A stretch of DNA of 64,000 bases from Gossypium raimondii (lineage: Eukaryota; Streptophyta; Magnoliopsida; Malvales; Malvaceae): contig NC_068570.1 of NCBI RefSeq assembly GCF_025698545.1, positions 248,001 through 312,000 of the forward strand. The letters are read 5' to 3'. Below are positions 1-12,430 of this stretch, in pieces; the first letter of the stretch is position 1, and each line of letters opens with the position of its first letter. The position numbers were made by a program, and so were the translations under genes. The notes under the pieces were generated by a model. It ran no database searches. It was not told the DNA's origin and saw only the letters and a program-made list of their open reading frames with translations.

Positions 1-691
1 AACTTACCTGGGTTAAATTGTAAGATTTGTAGAAGTTCAGGGACTATTCTACTAATTTCTCTTTTTCACGAGTATCTACGGGCTCTTGATTTGAAGTAAA
101 AATATGAAAAACAAGCTTAAGGGGACTCTCCTACGGCGTTTTTGGCTAAAGATTGATGAAGAATTGTCAATATTTCTCTTTTAATTTCAATTTGTAAGTT
201 TAATTTCATACAAATTACAATTTCACCATCCATTTCTATTATTTTATTATTTCACACTTACCTGCTGACCCACCCTTTTATTTTTGGCACATTTGCTCCT
301 TAAGTCCTCCTTTATTTATTTATTAGGTCATTTAATCACTATTTCTTTTAATTCACAAGTTTTGTACCCTTTTTCAATTTAGTCTTTTTTAATTAATTAA
401 CTATCAAAATGTTAAAAATTTTCAAACGATACTTTAATACTACCTTTATGACACTCCGTAAATATTTATAAAAATATTTATGGCTCGGTTTATAAAATTG
501 AGGTCTCGATACCTCGTTTTCTAAACCACTTAACCTAATAAATCTTTACAAAACACAAATTACTAATTCAAAAATCTTTCTAAAATCACATTTAACTCGC
601 AAACACTAAATAATAAAATTTACGAGCTTACTCATCGGATTTGGTGGTCTCGAACCACTGTTTTCGACACCACTGAAAACTAGGTTGTTAC
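1..691 (-). mobile_element. LTR-retrotransposon LTR fragment (TGTAACAACC type), cut by the window edge
   Basis: Read on the minus strand, the block starts at 691 with TGTAACAACCTAGTTTTCAG and continues through a phrase meaning 'gtggttcgagaccaccaaatccg' in part (positions about 640-675), then a long AT-rich non-coding stretch ending at the left edge with a splice-donor-like CCCAGGTAAGTT. The TGTAACAACC opening and the following text match a gypsy-type LTR I know as very common in cotton and relatives; that is from memory. No gag or pol reading frame is visible, so this is an LTR or solo LTR rather than a full element. The second end and target-site duplication are outside the window. Confidence 0.6.
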
Positions 692-1204
692 ATGTATATC
701 TACCGCATGGATTAATAGATGCAAATGTGTTTACAATTTGATTAACACATTTGAAATACATCTCACATTAGATTTGATGTGACATTGAATGCTCAAACTA
801 ATGACTAAACTGATAGAAAAACCTGATATATAAATATATCACCTCACAAGCTTGTGTATATATCAAAACCTTGATTTTTCATTCATTTCGTTTCTAGGGT
901 GCAGCCAAGAGATTAATTTTCATGGTTGAAACTAAACTTTCATTACCAATCTGATTTACTATCAAATCAAAATCCATTTCTAAGCCAAAGTTTTGTTCAC
1001 TAAAGGCAACTAGAAAAAGAAATGAAAAGAGATTTCAAAGAAAATAGTAAAAATATAGAAATTTTTTAATACTATTCTAGAAGTTGTGGACCAAATTGAA
1101 GTAACATATTGAGATCTTTTCCAATACGCAAACTTTTAATTTCCAAATTAGTCATCTTCTTTATGCCAATGTAGGTTGAAAGTTGATTGATTTTTGCCTA
1201 CAAG

Positions 1205-1445
1205 ATATTCGTTCAGTTGCAACGGGAGACAAATCTAGAAATTTTTTTAGAATGGGTCAGAATTAAATTATAAATTTTTGAGAAGTTGGAATATAACTTT
1301 TTTAAGGCCTAAACAAATTTTTTTTTTTCATTTTGGAGGACCAATGTGTAATTTCACTATATATAAATTTATAATAATTTAATGATTTTTAAAGGGATTG
1401 AAATGCAATTCTTTTATTTTTACGAGACGCTAGGGCCCTTGCCTG
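1205..1445. repeat. degraded MITE of the GGGCGAAGCCAG-like family
   Basis: The block has the phrases typical of this family: 'aaatctagaaattttttta', 'aattaaattataaattttt', 'tttcattttggaggacca' and a closing 'agggcccttgcctgcc'. Sister copies occur near 9185, 16915, 17715, 20785, 24430, 30215, 35600, 40539 and 55387. Its ends are too decayed to define terminal inverted repeats or a target duplication. Confidence 0.4.
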
Positions 1446-3164
1446 CCTCCTTTGCATTCGTCCCTTGTTGCAATTGGACTAAGTAACTACTGTAAGTAAA
1501 ATAAAAATTGGCACCGAAAGAGTTTAAAAACTTCCTACGTCCCAAATAGTTAATCCACTACGACCAGTAGGATATAAGCTTCATCTCATCCTATACTTTA
1601 AAGAGGATCAAAAAGCTTAGATGTAAATAGAACAACAATAATATCTTGCTTACAACAAATTTGCACAAAAATAAATTCCTCGCAAAATTAAAATAAGTGC
1701 TCTATCAATCTCACAAACATTCACTTAAATAGATATTTAATGGCTTACTAAAGTATAATCATATGAATCAACGCCTCCAAACAAAAATAGCCTTTGGTAT
1801 AAGGAAATATGATCACATTAAATGTCTTCAAAAGAGTTCTCCCTTCACTTTCAACTTTTTTAAAACATAAGATAGATTTATTACATTACGACTCTTGAAA
1901 ACTATCATTGCTACAATTATAATCTTGTGATTTACTTACTCAAAATCCTCAAAAATATGCAAGTAACCAACAAATAAAGCTCGCTATAATGTTCTGCCAG
2001 CTTTTTCTTAACTAGCGCTAATATTGTATGACTTTCATGTATTTCTAAAAATCAAAAGTTATTAGAATTCAAGTCTCTGATTTAAATTTTGTGAACAAAG
2101 AAAATAATGTTAAGATAACTTACTTCCTTTCGATGATTTGATCTGAACTAGAGTGTATTTTTAAATATTTTAAGACAAGGAAAGTCCCTTTATGTTGGGA
2201 GGTTGGCTTAGTTGTAGGGCATAAGGACATGTTGGTGTTCAACAATTAGTCGGTGTTTCTTATTTTAATGAAATAACTCAAATATGTAGTTATGGAATAT
2301 TTTTCTAAATATCTTGTAAGGATAATGTCTGAAATTACATATAAATTTTGGTTTAATATGTAATATTATATATGAATTTTGATTTCGTATAATTTTATAC
2401 AATAGATGTTGATTTGGTTCACTTTTCATAAATCACTAACATCGATATAATATTATTTTACGTTAACATATTATATACTCTTAATTATGGTTGCAAGATC
2501 GGTGGTTTGAGTCCCCACGAGTACTTTTTGTAATTAATATTATACACAACATTAAGACTTCTTCCATGAGTTCTTGCTGGTTGTTTTTCCACCAACCAAT
2601 ATGCTCTCTTCATTAACCGTGCATGATTCTTTACGAAAATTAGGAGCAAAACCTTAATACTTTCGATTGTTGGGGAAATTTTCTATTGTCCAACGGACAA
2701 TCCTCTGAAGGTTTTTCTCAAAAGAGCCACCCTAACATAAATAAATTTTGTTTTCAGATTCATCACGTTTGTTGTTGAATTTTATTGATTTTATTAAATG
2801 TGTGTTCTTAAATTTTTAAACGTTCTACTTAAACTATCAAATTAAAGTAAAGTTTCAATTAGATCCTTTTATCAATTTGTTATGAATTTTGGTATTAAAT
2901 GGACACTGGAGTTGGTATTGTTCCTATATTAAGTTCGCATGCGTTAATACAACATCCAAATTAGCATTCAATGTCAAAATTAAATCTCATATGATAATCT
3001 ATTTAAACTTTATCTTGTTGTTATAATTCACCAAATAAAAAATCAAAATTTTACATGTACAACGAGAAAATTTCAAAATCGAAGAACTATAATTTAATTG
3101 ACTCTACTTATAAAACAAAACCTTGATACGTGTAACGTAGAAATGGAAGCACATATAAAGTCAT

Positions 3165-3185
3165 GGGATGGGATGGGATGGGATG
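3165..3185. repeat. (GGGAT)n microsatellite
   Basis: Four tandem GGGAT units followed by a G. It is a short pentanucleotide repeat in otherwise AT-rich intergenic DNA, with no sign of function. Confidence 0.85.
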
Positions 3186-3909
3186 AAAAGATGGGGGACT
3201 AGATTGAAATAACTACTGAACAGCTCAAAGATTGATAAAACAGACAAGACATCCACATTCATGTTTTCAGTAGAAATGGAAAGGGTCTTTCAAACAGCGT
3301 GTCATTTGATTCCCTCATTCAAAAATTTGATTTTAAAATTTAATTTAATTAGTATATTGTTTTTATTTTAAAAAAAAAGTTAATTTTTAAAATATAAAAT
3401 TCAGAATCCGTCCAATTATCCAATCGATAAGACAAGTCCCCACGAGCGTGTTTTTTCCGTCAATTATAGAACAGGGGGAAAGCAGCCTTTGACTACTTAA
3501 ATGTGTACTGCAATTTGCAAGCCATCAATATGTAGTTGCTTCTCCAATTCTTCATCCTTACAATGGTGGGTCGAAATTTGTTTTTATCTATAACCATGTT
3601 TTTATGTTTTGTCTTCATTAAAAGTTTAATGTGTTTTTTTTGTAGTTTTAATGTGGTTAGATTGGTTTAGTTAATGTCTGTATTGGTGTGTATTCATATG
3701 TACCAATTGGTAAAAAAATTTATATTATAAATTACTTTTGGAATGAACTATAAGAATAATTACTCAATTACGTATTTCTAATTTAAAAATATTCGGAATT
3801 TGATTCTATGAATCACTAAATCATAAAATGGAAGTACGAAGTGAATCTTGGGGCTTACTAGCCTCAATCAATGGTGGGTTTGATTATTCTAGTCTTCATT
3901 GGGTGTTTC

Positions 3910-4053
3910 TTATCTAGGTTTATCCTCTTCTTCCTTCTTGTCCTACTCCGCCTTTGGCTTCTCCTCAACTATGTCTGATTTTTTCTTCATCGCAAATCTC
4001 AACGGTGCTAGAGGTGCTTCTTCATCAATGTATTCACCTTTAATTTGAAGAGA
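3910..4053 (-). pseudogene. orphan exon-like fragment with acidic/lysine-rich tail
   Basis: On the minus strand a good acceptor (TTTGCAG, ending at 4054) is followed by an open stretch that starts SLQIKGEYIDEEAPLAPLRF, then a Lys/Glu-rich tail (KKKSDIVEEKPKAE). An in-frame TAG at 3943-3945 interrupts it, and the same acidic theme (DKKEEEDKPR) continues to a TAA at 3910-3912. The composition and clean acceptor suggest a coding exon remnant. I do not recognise the protein, and no upstream exon is evident before the FPP 3' end. It could also be chance in a low-complexity stretch. Confidence 0.22.
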
Positions 4054-4470
4054 CTGCAAATTGAGTAATTAAATACATGTAGATTCTTATGCTGGTTGTT
4101 ATGTCAAATATGGACTCCTTTTTATATAGTAATTTTGGGAAGCCACGGTCTAATCTCTAGATGATTCAAGTAATTTTGGGTTTAGAAATTAGACCATTAA
4201 ACCCACTAACAAATAGCCTTTAAAAACCCTTTTTAATCTGGTCTAATTGGGGTTTTAGCCACCCTATGGTATTAAGATTTAATCCAGCATTATTGGAATT
4301 TAGTGTCGGATTTTCAGTCCATTGCTTTTAGGTCGCATAAAATAATATTCAAAATATATTAACCAGCTTTAAAACCATAGATGTCACACGAAAACCATAT
4401 ACAGTCATTACTTACAAATTCACATTCAAAGTCCAACAAAATACTATTATGCACCTATCGACTTGCCGGA

Positions 4471-7400
4471 TTAATGCCCGTTCTTCGCTTTGGAGGAAAA
4501 GAATCTACTAAAGCCTCGAGATTGTTTCTCCGGTGTCGGTGTAGACGAGGAAGACTCGGAGCTTGACATGGTAGACCTGTGATTTGAGTTGTTCGAGTTG
4601 ATTGGTGATCTCAAAAGGTTTGCTTCAGTATCTGAAGGGCTGCATGGGGTGTTAAATGATGACTCCATGGGTGATTCTGCACACGATCTGCTTGCATTCC
4701 CCGAACCAGCTGTTTCTATCTCTGCCTGGTTTAGATCATGCAAGTTAATGCTGCTGGTAACGGTTTCATCCTCATGGAAACCTGGTATCCTCTCGTTGTA
4801 CGGCGATCCCTTCGTTTCGGTTTGAGGGCGGAAAGCTTTTAATTGCTTGCCGAGAAGGAATATGGTTTCTTGACATTCTGCTAATTTCTCTGCCGCAGCT
4901 GCTAATTCTTTCTCCTGTGTTCAACAGAAACGATACTAAATCGGGCGGTGCTTAAACTAGAGATTACATGGTACCGATGATTGGCTTACTCAAGAAGCAA
5001 TTATGTTGCTTCGACCATTCACTTGAAACAAACTAGGCTACACAATAACTTGTTGAAGAAGCAATACAAGATGAAATATTGGCGTACCTGCTTGCTCGTG
5101 CGGTCAATATTGGCTGCTGAAGAACAAACCGAGCAGATTTCCTTGCTGAAAATCACGAAATCATTTATGTTAATGATAATTATACGTAAATACGATGGTG
5201 ACACAACATTGTAACGAAAAGAGTTCGATGCTTTACCTTTGCAAATGCTCTTCAAGTTCTTTACATCTAGCTAAAGCATCATGATGACCTTTCTTTTCAT
5301 CTTGAAGCTCATTTTCAAAAGTTTCGGTTTTTACCCGGAAAATGTTCAGCTCAGTCGCTAACTCCTCTGCATGCTTTTCGAGTGATCTATACGACTCTGC
5401 CATGCACTTAAGCTGTGTCTCAGCCAAGCTGTTTGATTTCTGAGCAGAAGCCAATTGAGATTTAGCTTCTGTTAGAAGCAATTCGGTTTCGTGTAATTTA
5501 GACTTGGTTATCTCCAGGTTTTCGGTACATCGAGAAAGATCCATCGCCAAGCTTTCTTTCTCCAACTTCAGTTCCTCGAACTCTTCCAACGAGAATTTGC
5601 TCAATTGTTTTGATTCAAAGTCCGAGACCAAGTTTCCGTCATCAGGAACCTCAGGATTAGAAGTCGGACTTGAAATGTGGGCACATCCATTTTCATATAT
5701 TCCTCCCAATGAACCGTTTTGTGTCACCTTATTCTCCGGTAAAGCGACCTTGTCTATGCAATCCGGACTATTTATTTCAACTTCATTACCCTTGTAGCCA
5801 AGCACATTGAATCTTAATTCACTAGCTCTGACTAAAACAGAAGAAAGATCAAGAACAAAATCATCCAAACTTACGTTGCCGCATAAAACCTTGTTGTAGG
5901 TGACGGAGAACTCGCCAATTTTATGGCTTAATCCATTGCCATCGAAAGATATATCATCAACTGCCCTGGCTTCGTCTCCTAGGGGCAGTACAAAGTCATG
6001 AATCTGCAAAACCGCAGCAGCTAAATCTCGACTTAAGGTTTGCACATTTTCCGAAGTCAACTTATCACCTGCAGACATAGCAATTTCCTTCTCTGCGGTT
6101 AAGCTAGCATCTCCGGGACAAGCTTGATCACTGCATGTGACATCAGAATCGTGCAATTGCTCCAAGACACCATTCTCTGAGTCCTGCATAGCACATTTGA
6201 TGTCCTCCAAAATTTTCTGCACATCTGCATCCTTAGATATCGATTCAAGCACCATAGAGAGCTTTGCTCGAAGCTTCATAGCTGGCAATTCATCTACATC
6301 GGGTTCCTTGCAAGTAATCTCTCCAGAAGCATCACCATTAACGGTTTCAGATACCTTATCGTTGGTACAACCTGAAATGTTGATTGCACCGTTTGTAGTT
6401 GAATCATTTGAAGAACAAGCCAACTTCTCCATCTCGAGAAAGTCGTCCATAAGGTCCAAGTGCTTTGAATTTTCGTTTTTGTTCGGCGTATCGGTACCCT
6501 TTTCCTTTTTGAATTGAGAGAGCTCGGAAACTAAAGCTGTCGCCCATGATTCGGCGCAGCTTCTGTCATCATCATTACCGTCTTCGGATACGGAAGTACC
6601 ACTCGGCGGAGTACTAGCATTTTGACTCGAGTAAACTTCTGCTTTTGAGGGACTTCGGGAAAGGTGTGCTTCTAAACTCTGAAGCTTGCTCGACGTCTTA
6701 GCACACAGACTCCTTGAAGCTTGTAGCTCACTATTACGTTTTGCTAACGCTTCTTTCAACATCTTCGTTTCTTCTTCCATTGCCAATAAACGTACTGTGA
6801 GAAACTCATTCTCTTTTTGGAATTTCTGCACATTGTCGAGTGAAAATTCACTCACGGCCGGCAAGTGTGGAGTAGAAGGCCGAACAGGAGACCTCTTTAA
6901 TCGTGTATCTCCGTAATCCCGTCCTAAACTCTCGACCTCTAGCTTCATTTGAGCGAGTGCAGCCGGACCGGGCAACTTTTTCCGCACAAGACCACGTAAT
7001 CTTTGGCATTCTGCTTCGAGCTTTGCTATCTTTTTAACATCCTCCATATGCTGCTTGTTAGCCACTTGTGCAGACCTCATACTCATGTTCTTTTCTTCGT
7101 TACGAATTTCGAGCTCTTTCGAAACTACATGGATTTCATACTTCAAGGTATTGATTTCCCTTTCGCACGATTCAATATTACCCTTTAGAAGCTCGATCTC
7201 AGCCTCAGCTCGTGATTTCTCTTCGCTAATCTTAACCAGCATGTTAGAACGTTCTTGCAAAGACCTCGTAATCGCGGCATTGTCGGCTTCGAACTTAAGG
7301 AGCTCTTGGTCTAAATTAGAAATCCTAGCTTCAAACTCGAGTTTAATCTTTTCACATTGCTTGTTTTTGCTCGCCACCACGTCTTGCACCTTCTGCTCAT

Positions 7401-8049
7401 GTTCTTCCTTCAGATTCCGGATTTGCCGCATGCACTCCTTGAGCGCACCGTCTAAGTGCGATGCCCGATCTTCGGCAGTGAGCTTCGAAAGTGTAACAGA
7501 TTCAAGGTGATTCTTCAATGCCAATGCCTCTGCTTCGGCTTTTTCCCAACCTACACCAAAACCAACAACAAAGATTAAAACTGGAACACCATTACGACAT
7601 CAATCGTACGAGCATATACTAACCTGAGACGGCTTCTTCGGCTACTTTAGCATGTTGTTTCACCATGTCTTCCTTGGTAGAAATCTCCGAATTCGCCGCA
7701 TCGAGCTTTTCGTTCAAGTCCTTAATCTCCTCCTCCAATGACCTAACTCGTTCATCATACAATTTCACTCGATCCTCCAAAGCAGTGAGATGTGAATACG
7801 ATTCCACCGAGATTTGAACGTACTTCGGTTTTTTCGGCACATCCTATCAAATGAACATAGCTCAACACTCCATCTATTATATAATGAACTATGATGAATT
7901 AAAAATCCATAAAATTGTACCTCATTGCCTTGAGCTGCAGCTGGAGCCGCAACGTTAGCGGCAGCATCCACCGTAGTGGTGGCGGCAGCGGCGGCGGCTT
8001 TATGAGCTTTATCAGATGATTTTTTCTTCCAAGGCCAATGACGGTCCAT
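4471..8049 (-). CDS. FPP4: filament-like plant protein (FPP4/TCS1-like), five coding exons, about 1054 aa
   Basis: The coding exons, in order of translation, are 7921-8049, 7624-7843, 5237-7550, 5088-5145 and 4471-4914. All introns are GT-AG, and the phases sum to 1054 codons plus stop. The protein opens MDRHWPWKKKSSDK, the N-terminus typical of FPPs, followed by an Ala/Thr-rich linker (residues about 18-40). Long heptad-rich coiled-coil segments fill much of residues 50-300 and 640-780. A serine-rich tail ends in FSRFFSSKAKNGH, the conserved FPP C-terminus. Exon 4 encodes a small Cys pair (ICSVCSS). FPPs are plant coiled-coil proteins linked to membranes and cytoskeleton; Arabidopsis FPP4 (TCS1, At1g19835) affects microtubule stability and trichome shape. 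Assignment to FPP4 rather than FPP6 rests mainly on the gene order here. The start is the ATG at 8049, preceded by the probable 5' UTR. Confidence 0.9.
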
Positions 8050-8760
8050 CACTTAAATCTCCTTCTATTGTCTAGCTCATAAAAGACAATATAATAAGAT
8101 TAACACATTAATGACAATAATTAAGGCAAGAAAAAATATTAATTAAGAACAGGAAGCTGTCGTATAGAGATATGAAACAGCTAGATGACAACTAATCATC
8201 AGATTAGATAACTTTTTTTTTTATTGCATGACACTAAATTATTAATTGTCTATTATTTACTGTCACCAAGAATTGAAAGGACAATTCTTTTTTTTTAGAA
8301 TTCACGTTGACCAAGTCAAGTACTAATACAGCTCTGAGGAAAATCGAAAATTTTCATTTCTTTTCATCATACATTTTCTCAGTAACCAAACAGAAAACCC
8401 AGAAAGCTAGAAAGATTGTTAGTGTAATTAGATGAGATCACATTTTAAAGGAAACCAAGTTCATCAATGGCCTCTCCACTTCAAATGCAAAAAATAAAAT
8501 AAAATCTAATCACGAGAAAACACAAAGATTTAGATTGGAAATGTAAAAGCAAAAACCAAAAGAAAAAACATCACCGACAAAACAGATGAGAAACAACAAT
8601 CTTAAAAAAACCAGACACCAAAAACCGAAACAAAGTGCAGAAATGGAAACAAAAACAGAATCTTTTTATTGCATAAGCTTGGGCTAACCTTCAAAAATGC
8701 AGCTTTGTAAAGGGATTTTAAATGCTTGGTTGTAAAGAGGAAACTGTCTGAGATTCAAAA
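8050..8760 (-). promoter_or_regulatory. 5' UTR and promoter region of the FPP gene, probable leader intron
   Basis: Upstream of the ATG on the minus strand, a donor-like GAAG/GTTAGCCC lies near 8690 and an acceptor-like GAGCTAG lies near 8075, just before the leader that runs into the ATG. This suggests a leader intron of roughly 600 bp, as in many plant coiled-coil protein genes. The proximal promoter would then lie above 8700. No TATA box is assigned with confidence. Confidence 0.35.
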
Positions 8761-9184
8761 GATTAAGACCCAAATTTGTGGTGTATTCTGTTCTTAGTTA
8801 ATGTTAATGGCGGGTGTTGTTTGAGAAAGGAGAAACAAGTGGTGGTGGCGGTGGTGGCAATGGCTGATGGCGGTGGAGAAAAGGAGGAGGAGAAGTGGGT
8901 AAGCTGTAAAAATATGGTGGACTTTAAAAAAGAGAAGGCAAGTGCTTGGCAAAAGTTCTAAGCCAAATCACCTTTTAATATGCTACAATTTCGTATGCTA
9001 CGTGAGTTTTTTTATTTATTATTATTTTTTTATGTTAAAAATATGCTACATTTCTTATATTTATAATTTAGTCCTTTATATTTATTTCAAGTACAAATTT
9101 AAAATTATATGTCGGATTGTCATTATTATTATTAAACTTGTTCTCTAAAATTGAAGTTGATTACAATCACATTTTTTCTTGTTA

Positions 9185-9345
9185 TATGAAAGGGCGAAAG
9201 GAAAGGGGCAAGTTGGGGCTTTGGTCCCTCAACTTGGAAAATTTGTTTTGTAAGATCCCTTGAAAAATTATAAATTTATATTAGTAAAATTACCTTTTCA
9301 CCTCACAAAATTTATAATTTAATTATGTTCCCTTTCAATTTGAAC
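9185..9345. repeat. MITE copy of the GGGCGAAGCCAG-like family
   Basis: It begins GGGCGAAAGGAAAGGGGCAA and continues with 'ggggctttggtccctcaact', 'aaaaattataaatttatatt' and 'agtaaaattacc', the family order. The 3' end is decayed, so no terminal repeat pair is defined. Confidence 0.45.
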
Positions 9346-9530
9346 ACAAAAAAAATAGATACTAATTAGACAAAAAAATTGAAACTTAAAGTGTGAGGTT
9401 CATATCAACTCAGTCTTTTCATCGATCTAGTAATTCGCTTAGGGTTAAATATAAATTCGAATATGACATACATTGTATCAAATTTTATTATATTCAAAAT
9501 ATTCAAACAAATTAAATCACACAAATAACA

Positions 9531-9560
9531 ATAACAATAATAATAATAATAATAATAATA
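9531..9560. repeat. (AAT)n microsatellite
   Basis: About ten tandem AAT units, preceded by imperfect CAATAA units and followed at 9582-9596 by a short TA run. Confidence 0.85.
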
Positions 9561-9729
9561 GCGAACCAACGAAGAAGATTGTATATATATATATATAATC
9601 ATCTTATTTGCATGTTTTGGATTAGACAAACGTCCAAAATACAAGTCAATTTTGGTATTGTTGAGATATTCATGTTGAAGTCGATTGAGTCTTAGTTCAA
9701 TTAACATTGGTATTGTTGCTATAGTATAG

Positions 9730-9810
9730 AGGGAGGTGTATTTGAGAGCGTTGAAACTCGTTTATCTTCTTATTTAAAGGTTAGGGAGGGGTTATATGCT
9801 CTTTGAAGGA
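9730..9810 (+). repeat. fragment of a tRNA-headed SINE body
   Basis: The phrases 'ggtgtatttgagagcgttga', 'tcttcttatttaaaggttag' and 'ggaggggttatatgctcttt' parallel, in the same order, the SINE at 28850-29003 (its 'tgtactagagcgcattatcc', 'tcttatttgtgagttgagga', 'agggttatgggttgttct' on the minus strand). The tRNA-like head is missing or unrecognisable. Confidence 0.35.
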
Positions 9811-11999
9811 AAAAAATTTCACATTGAAGGAAAAAAAGGGTTAATTTATGTTATCAATACCTTTTTATTCCTTGTACTTCATTTTTAGTCCATATACGTA
9901 AAAGACTTCCAAAATCTATTAAAAAAACATATTATCATTTGTATGTTGTAAGTTAATTATCTATTTCTACATACTTATTTCAAAATTGAAGTTTTGTAAT
10001 TTGAAAAATATAAAGATGGAAAATAATTTAATTAAAAATATGGACTAAATATGTAAATTTATGTATTGTACAAAATTAATAACATAATTTAACCGAAAAA
10101 TCATGAATGATAATTTTTTTCTTTTTTTGGGAAAAAATTCTATTAATGCATGGAACGTAAATGTAGTGGAGACTGGCAAATGACATGGCTACAGGGTGAA
10201 CAGTTTTAACTGTGAAACCTACATTTCCTAGGTTGCTAACCTCCAAAAAGAAAGTCAATAATAAAAGTCAAAAACCTGTTTGGTTTCTGACAGTCTTTTT
10301 TTTCAGACCATTAGCAGGTACCTGTTAACACTGCTTACTGCCCACCACAACATCGTTGCTTGCCTTTTTTTTACCATTTCTCAATTCCAACCACCGCGGG
10401 AATTTCATATCCCTCCGATCTTCCATTTGACGGCTACGATTGTTTCTCACAATAGATTCTTTTAAGGAATTTACCTGTACAAGTATAATTACAAGTAACG
10501 TGACTGCTTTTGTAATAGATTGTATTTTGTTTCTTCAATAAATTAATTTTTTTGTGTTAAATTATAAAGTAAATTGGTAATTTTATTAAAAATTTAATCA
10601 ATTTATACTATTTGAAACCAGTGTGATTGATAGAATAATCAGACAGTTTATCTTATTCTAATGTATAGGGATCGGTGTTTAATAATAGAAATTGATGAAT
10701 TTTTAATAGAATGACTAATTTGATCTTTGATATAATGTACAAGAACTAATTCTCTATTTTTCGATAGAAAAGACAAAATACAATCTAACACCTAATCCCT
10801 TTACCTACAATACAAACTGCAAATAAATAATTAAAAATAAAAGATACTTAAACTTAAATTAAAATAAATTTAAATATAATCAACATATAACATAAACCCA
10901 GAAAATATTATTTACTCGTGATAAAACTCACTACCGCAATATTTAATAACACTGCAGAAATTATTATTCAGTCCATTTGTGATTCTAATCCTTCTATTAT
11001 CTAAAACATAAGATTTAATTTTTTATTTTAATTTGATATACTTTGATTTTTTTTACTTTTATATTACTGTAAATAAGTCCAAATAGACAATACCTTTAAT
11101 TGATAACATTATGGTAATGGTATAATTTAAAAAAAACAACTTTAAGCATTGGATTAACATATAATGTATGATCGAATAACGATAAAAAATTCACATCACC
11201 ATTTTAACATCAATAATTAATTGTGTTATCAATCTGAAGTTGCTAATAACATTAATGTCAAGTAAAATGATGAAATCGCAAATTTTAACATAATAGAAGG
11301 ACTGAACCATTATTAATTTTTGCATAGGAGGTGTAGCAACCGCGTGTCATGGTGATTCCAGAGGCGCGTGAATATGGAATTTAAGGCGCGTTGAAGACAC
11401 GGTGCATAAGTCACTCTCTCTTATAATTTACGTACCCATTCCCAGTTAAATTGATAGGCAAAAGCAAACTAACTTAGAGATGAATAATAGAATAAAGCTT
11501 TAGGGTTTAGGAATATATTAATCCCTTACCTAATTGTTATTTTAAGTATGTTTTTGTTTAACAAAATCTTATTTAAATTGATAAGACTTCAATGTTTGAA
11601 GTTTGAACTATTTTTCAAGTGCACCAGCTACATCCAACCACTCTAATTAAAATTAGCTATTCACCACTCTCAACCACAACAACTAATCACTTATATTTCA
11701 CATATATATTTAAGTTATCAAATTATGAATATATTAATATCATATCAAATAATTAAATTTATATGATAACTCAGATCTGACGTAAAACATATTCAACATG
11801 TGAATCTGTTTGTAGAAAATGTGTATACATACTTCAAATAAGAACTTAAGAAAATAAAATAATTTTATAAATTTTATAAATTCAAAGATAATTTAGAAGT
11901 TTAGAATTAAAATTCAAAGCTCCAATCTACATGCAATGGATATTTACGTGTTTCTCAATTCACGATAAAAAAAACTTGATTGATATAATATCGAAATTA

Positions 12000-12430
12000 A
12001 AAGTTGATATGAAAACCAAGCATGCGGGGTAATAATAAATCCACAAATTGGTACCGTCGAAATGCGAGACCTAATAATAGCGCGAGTGGACGATGAACAC
12101 AAATGGAAGCGCGTTAGAAAGGTGAGATCCGTAATAGTGGATGCGGCATCCGAGGGAACTGAGGGGCAGTTTAAAAGAGAAAGATAAAAAGATAGTGTGT
12201 CATAGAACAGACACGTGGTCCCCACTGTCCACACGTTTCTGTGTTGTTATAATCTCATTTTTTATCACGTGGGGTCCAGGATGAGAAAAAACAGGTTGAG
12301 GGTTACACGTGGCAACGGAAAGGAGCCACGTTTACATTCGAGCCTAGGGGTGCTTAAGCCAAACCAAGCCTTAATTACAGTAACGCCACGGACAGCGTCG
12401 GCAGAGAGAAAAAGCCTTCATCTTCTCTAT
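12000..12430 (+). promoter_or_regulatory. GC-richer island with three CACGTG G-boxes, possible promoter without a recognisable gene
   Basis: Perfect CACGTG palindromes lie at 12212, 12266 and 12306, and a half site (CCACGT) near 12326. CACGTG with flanking GG or GT is the G-box/ABRE core bound by bZIP and bHLH factors. The island is clearly less AT-rich than its surroundings and ends in a CT-rich leader-like stretch (about 12415-12440). Nothing downstream to about 13 kb encodes a recognisable protein. It may be the promoter of a non-coding transcript, an orphan promoter left after gene loss, or a first non-coding exon. Confidence 0.35.

Larger units (their letters stand above)
692..3900. other. 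AT-rich intergenic region, no gene seen
   Basis: This stretch separates the left-edge LTR from the 3' side of the FPP gene. Apart from one degraded MITE copy (about 1205-1445) and a pentanucleotide repeat (3165-3185), I see only AT-rich sequence with many stops in all frames. A 'ggtttgagtcccc' phrase near 2507 resembles a tRNA B box, but no A box sits at the right distance. Confidence 0.5.
8961..11320. other. AT-rich intergenic region with transposon debris
   Basis: No gene is supported here. It contains a degraded MITE (about 9185-9345), an AAT microsatellite (9531-9560), a SINE body fragment (about 9730-9810) and, near 10690-10800, text related to the inverted-repeat family also seen at 36930-37230 and 56180-56350. 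Short open frames such as 9405-9707 are low-complexity Tyr/Ile runs. Confidence 0.5.
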
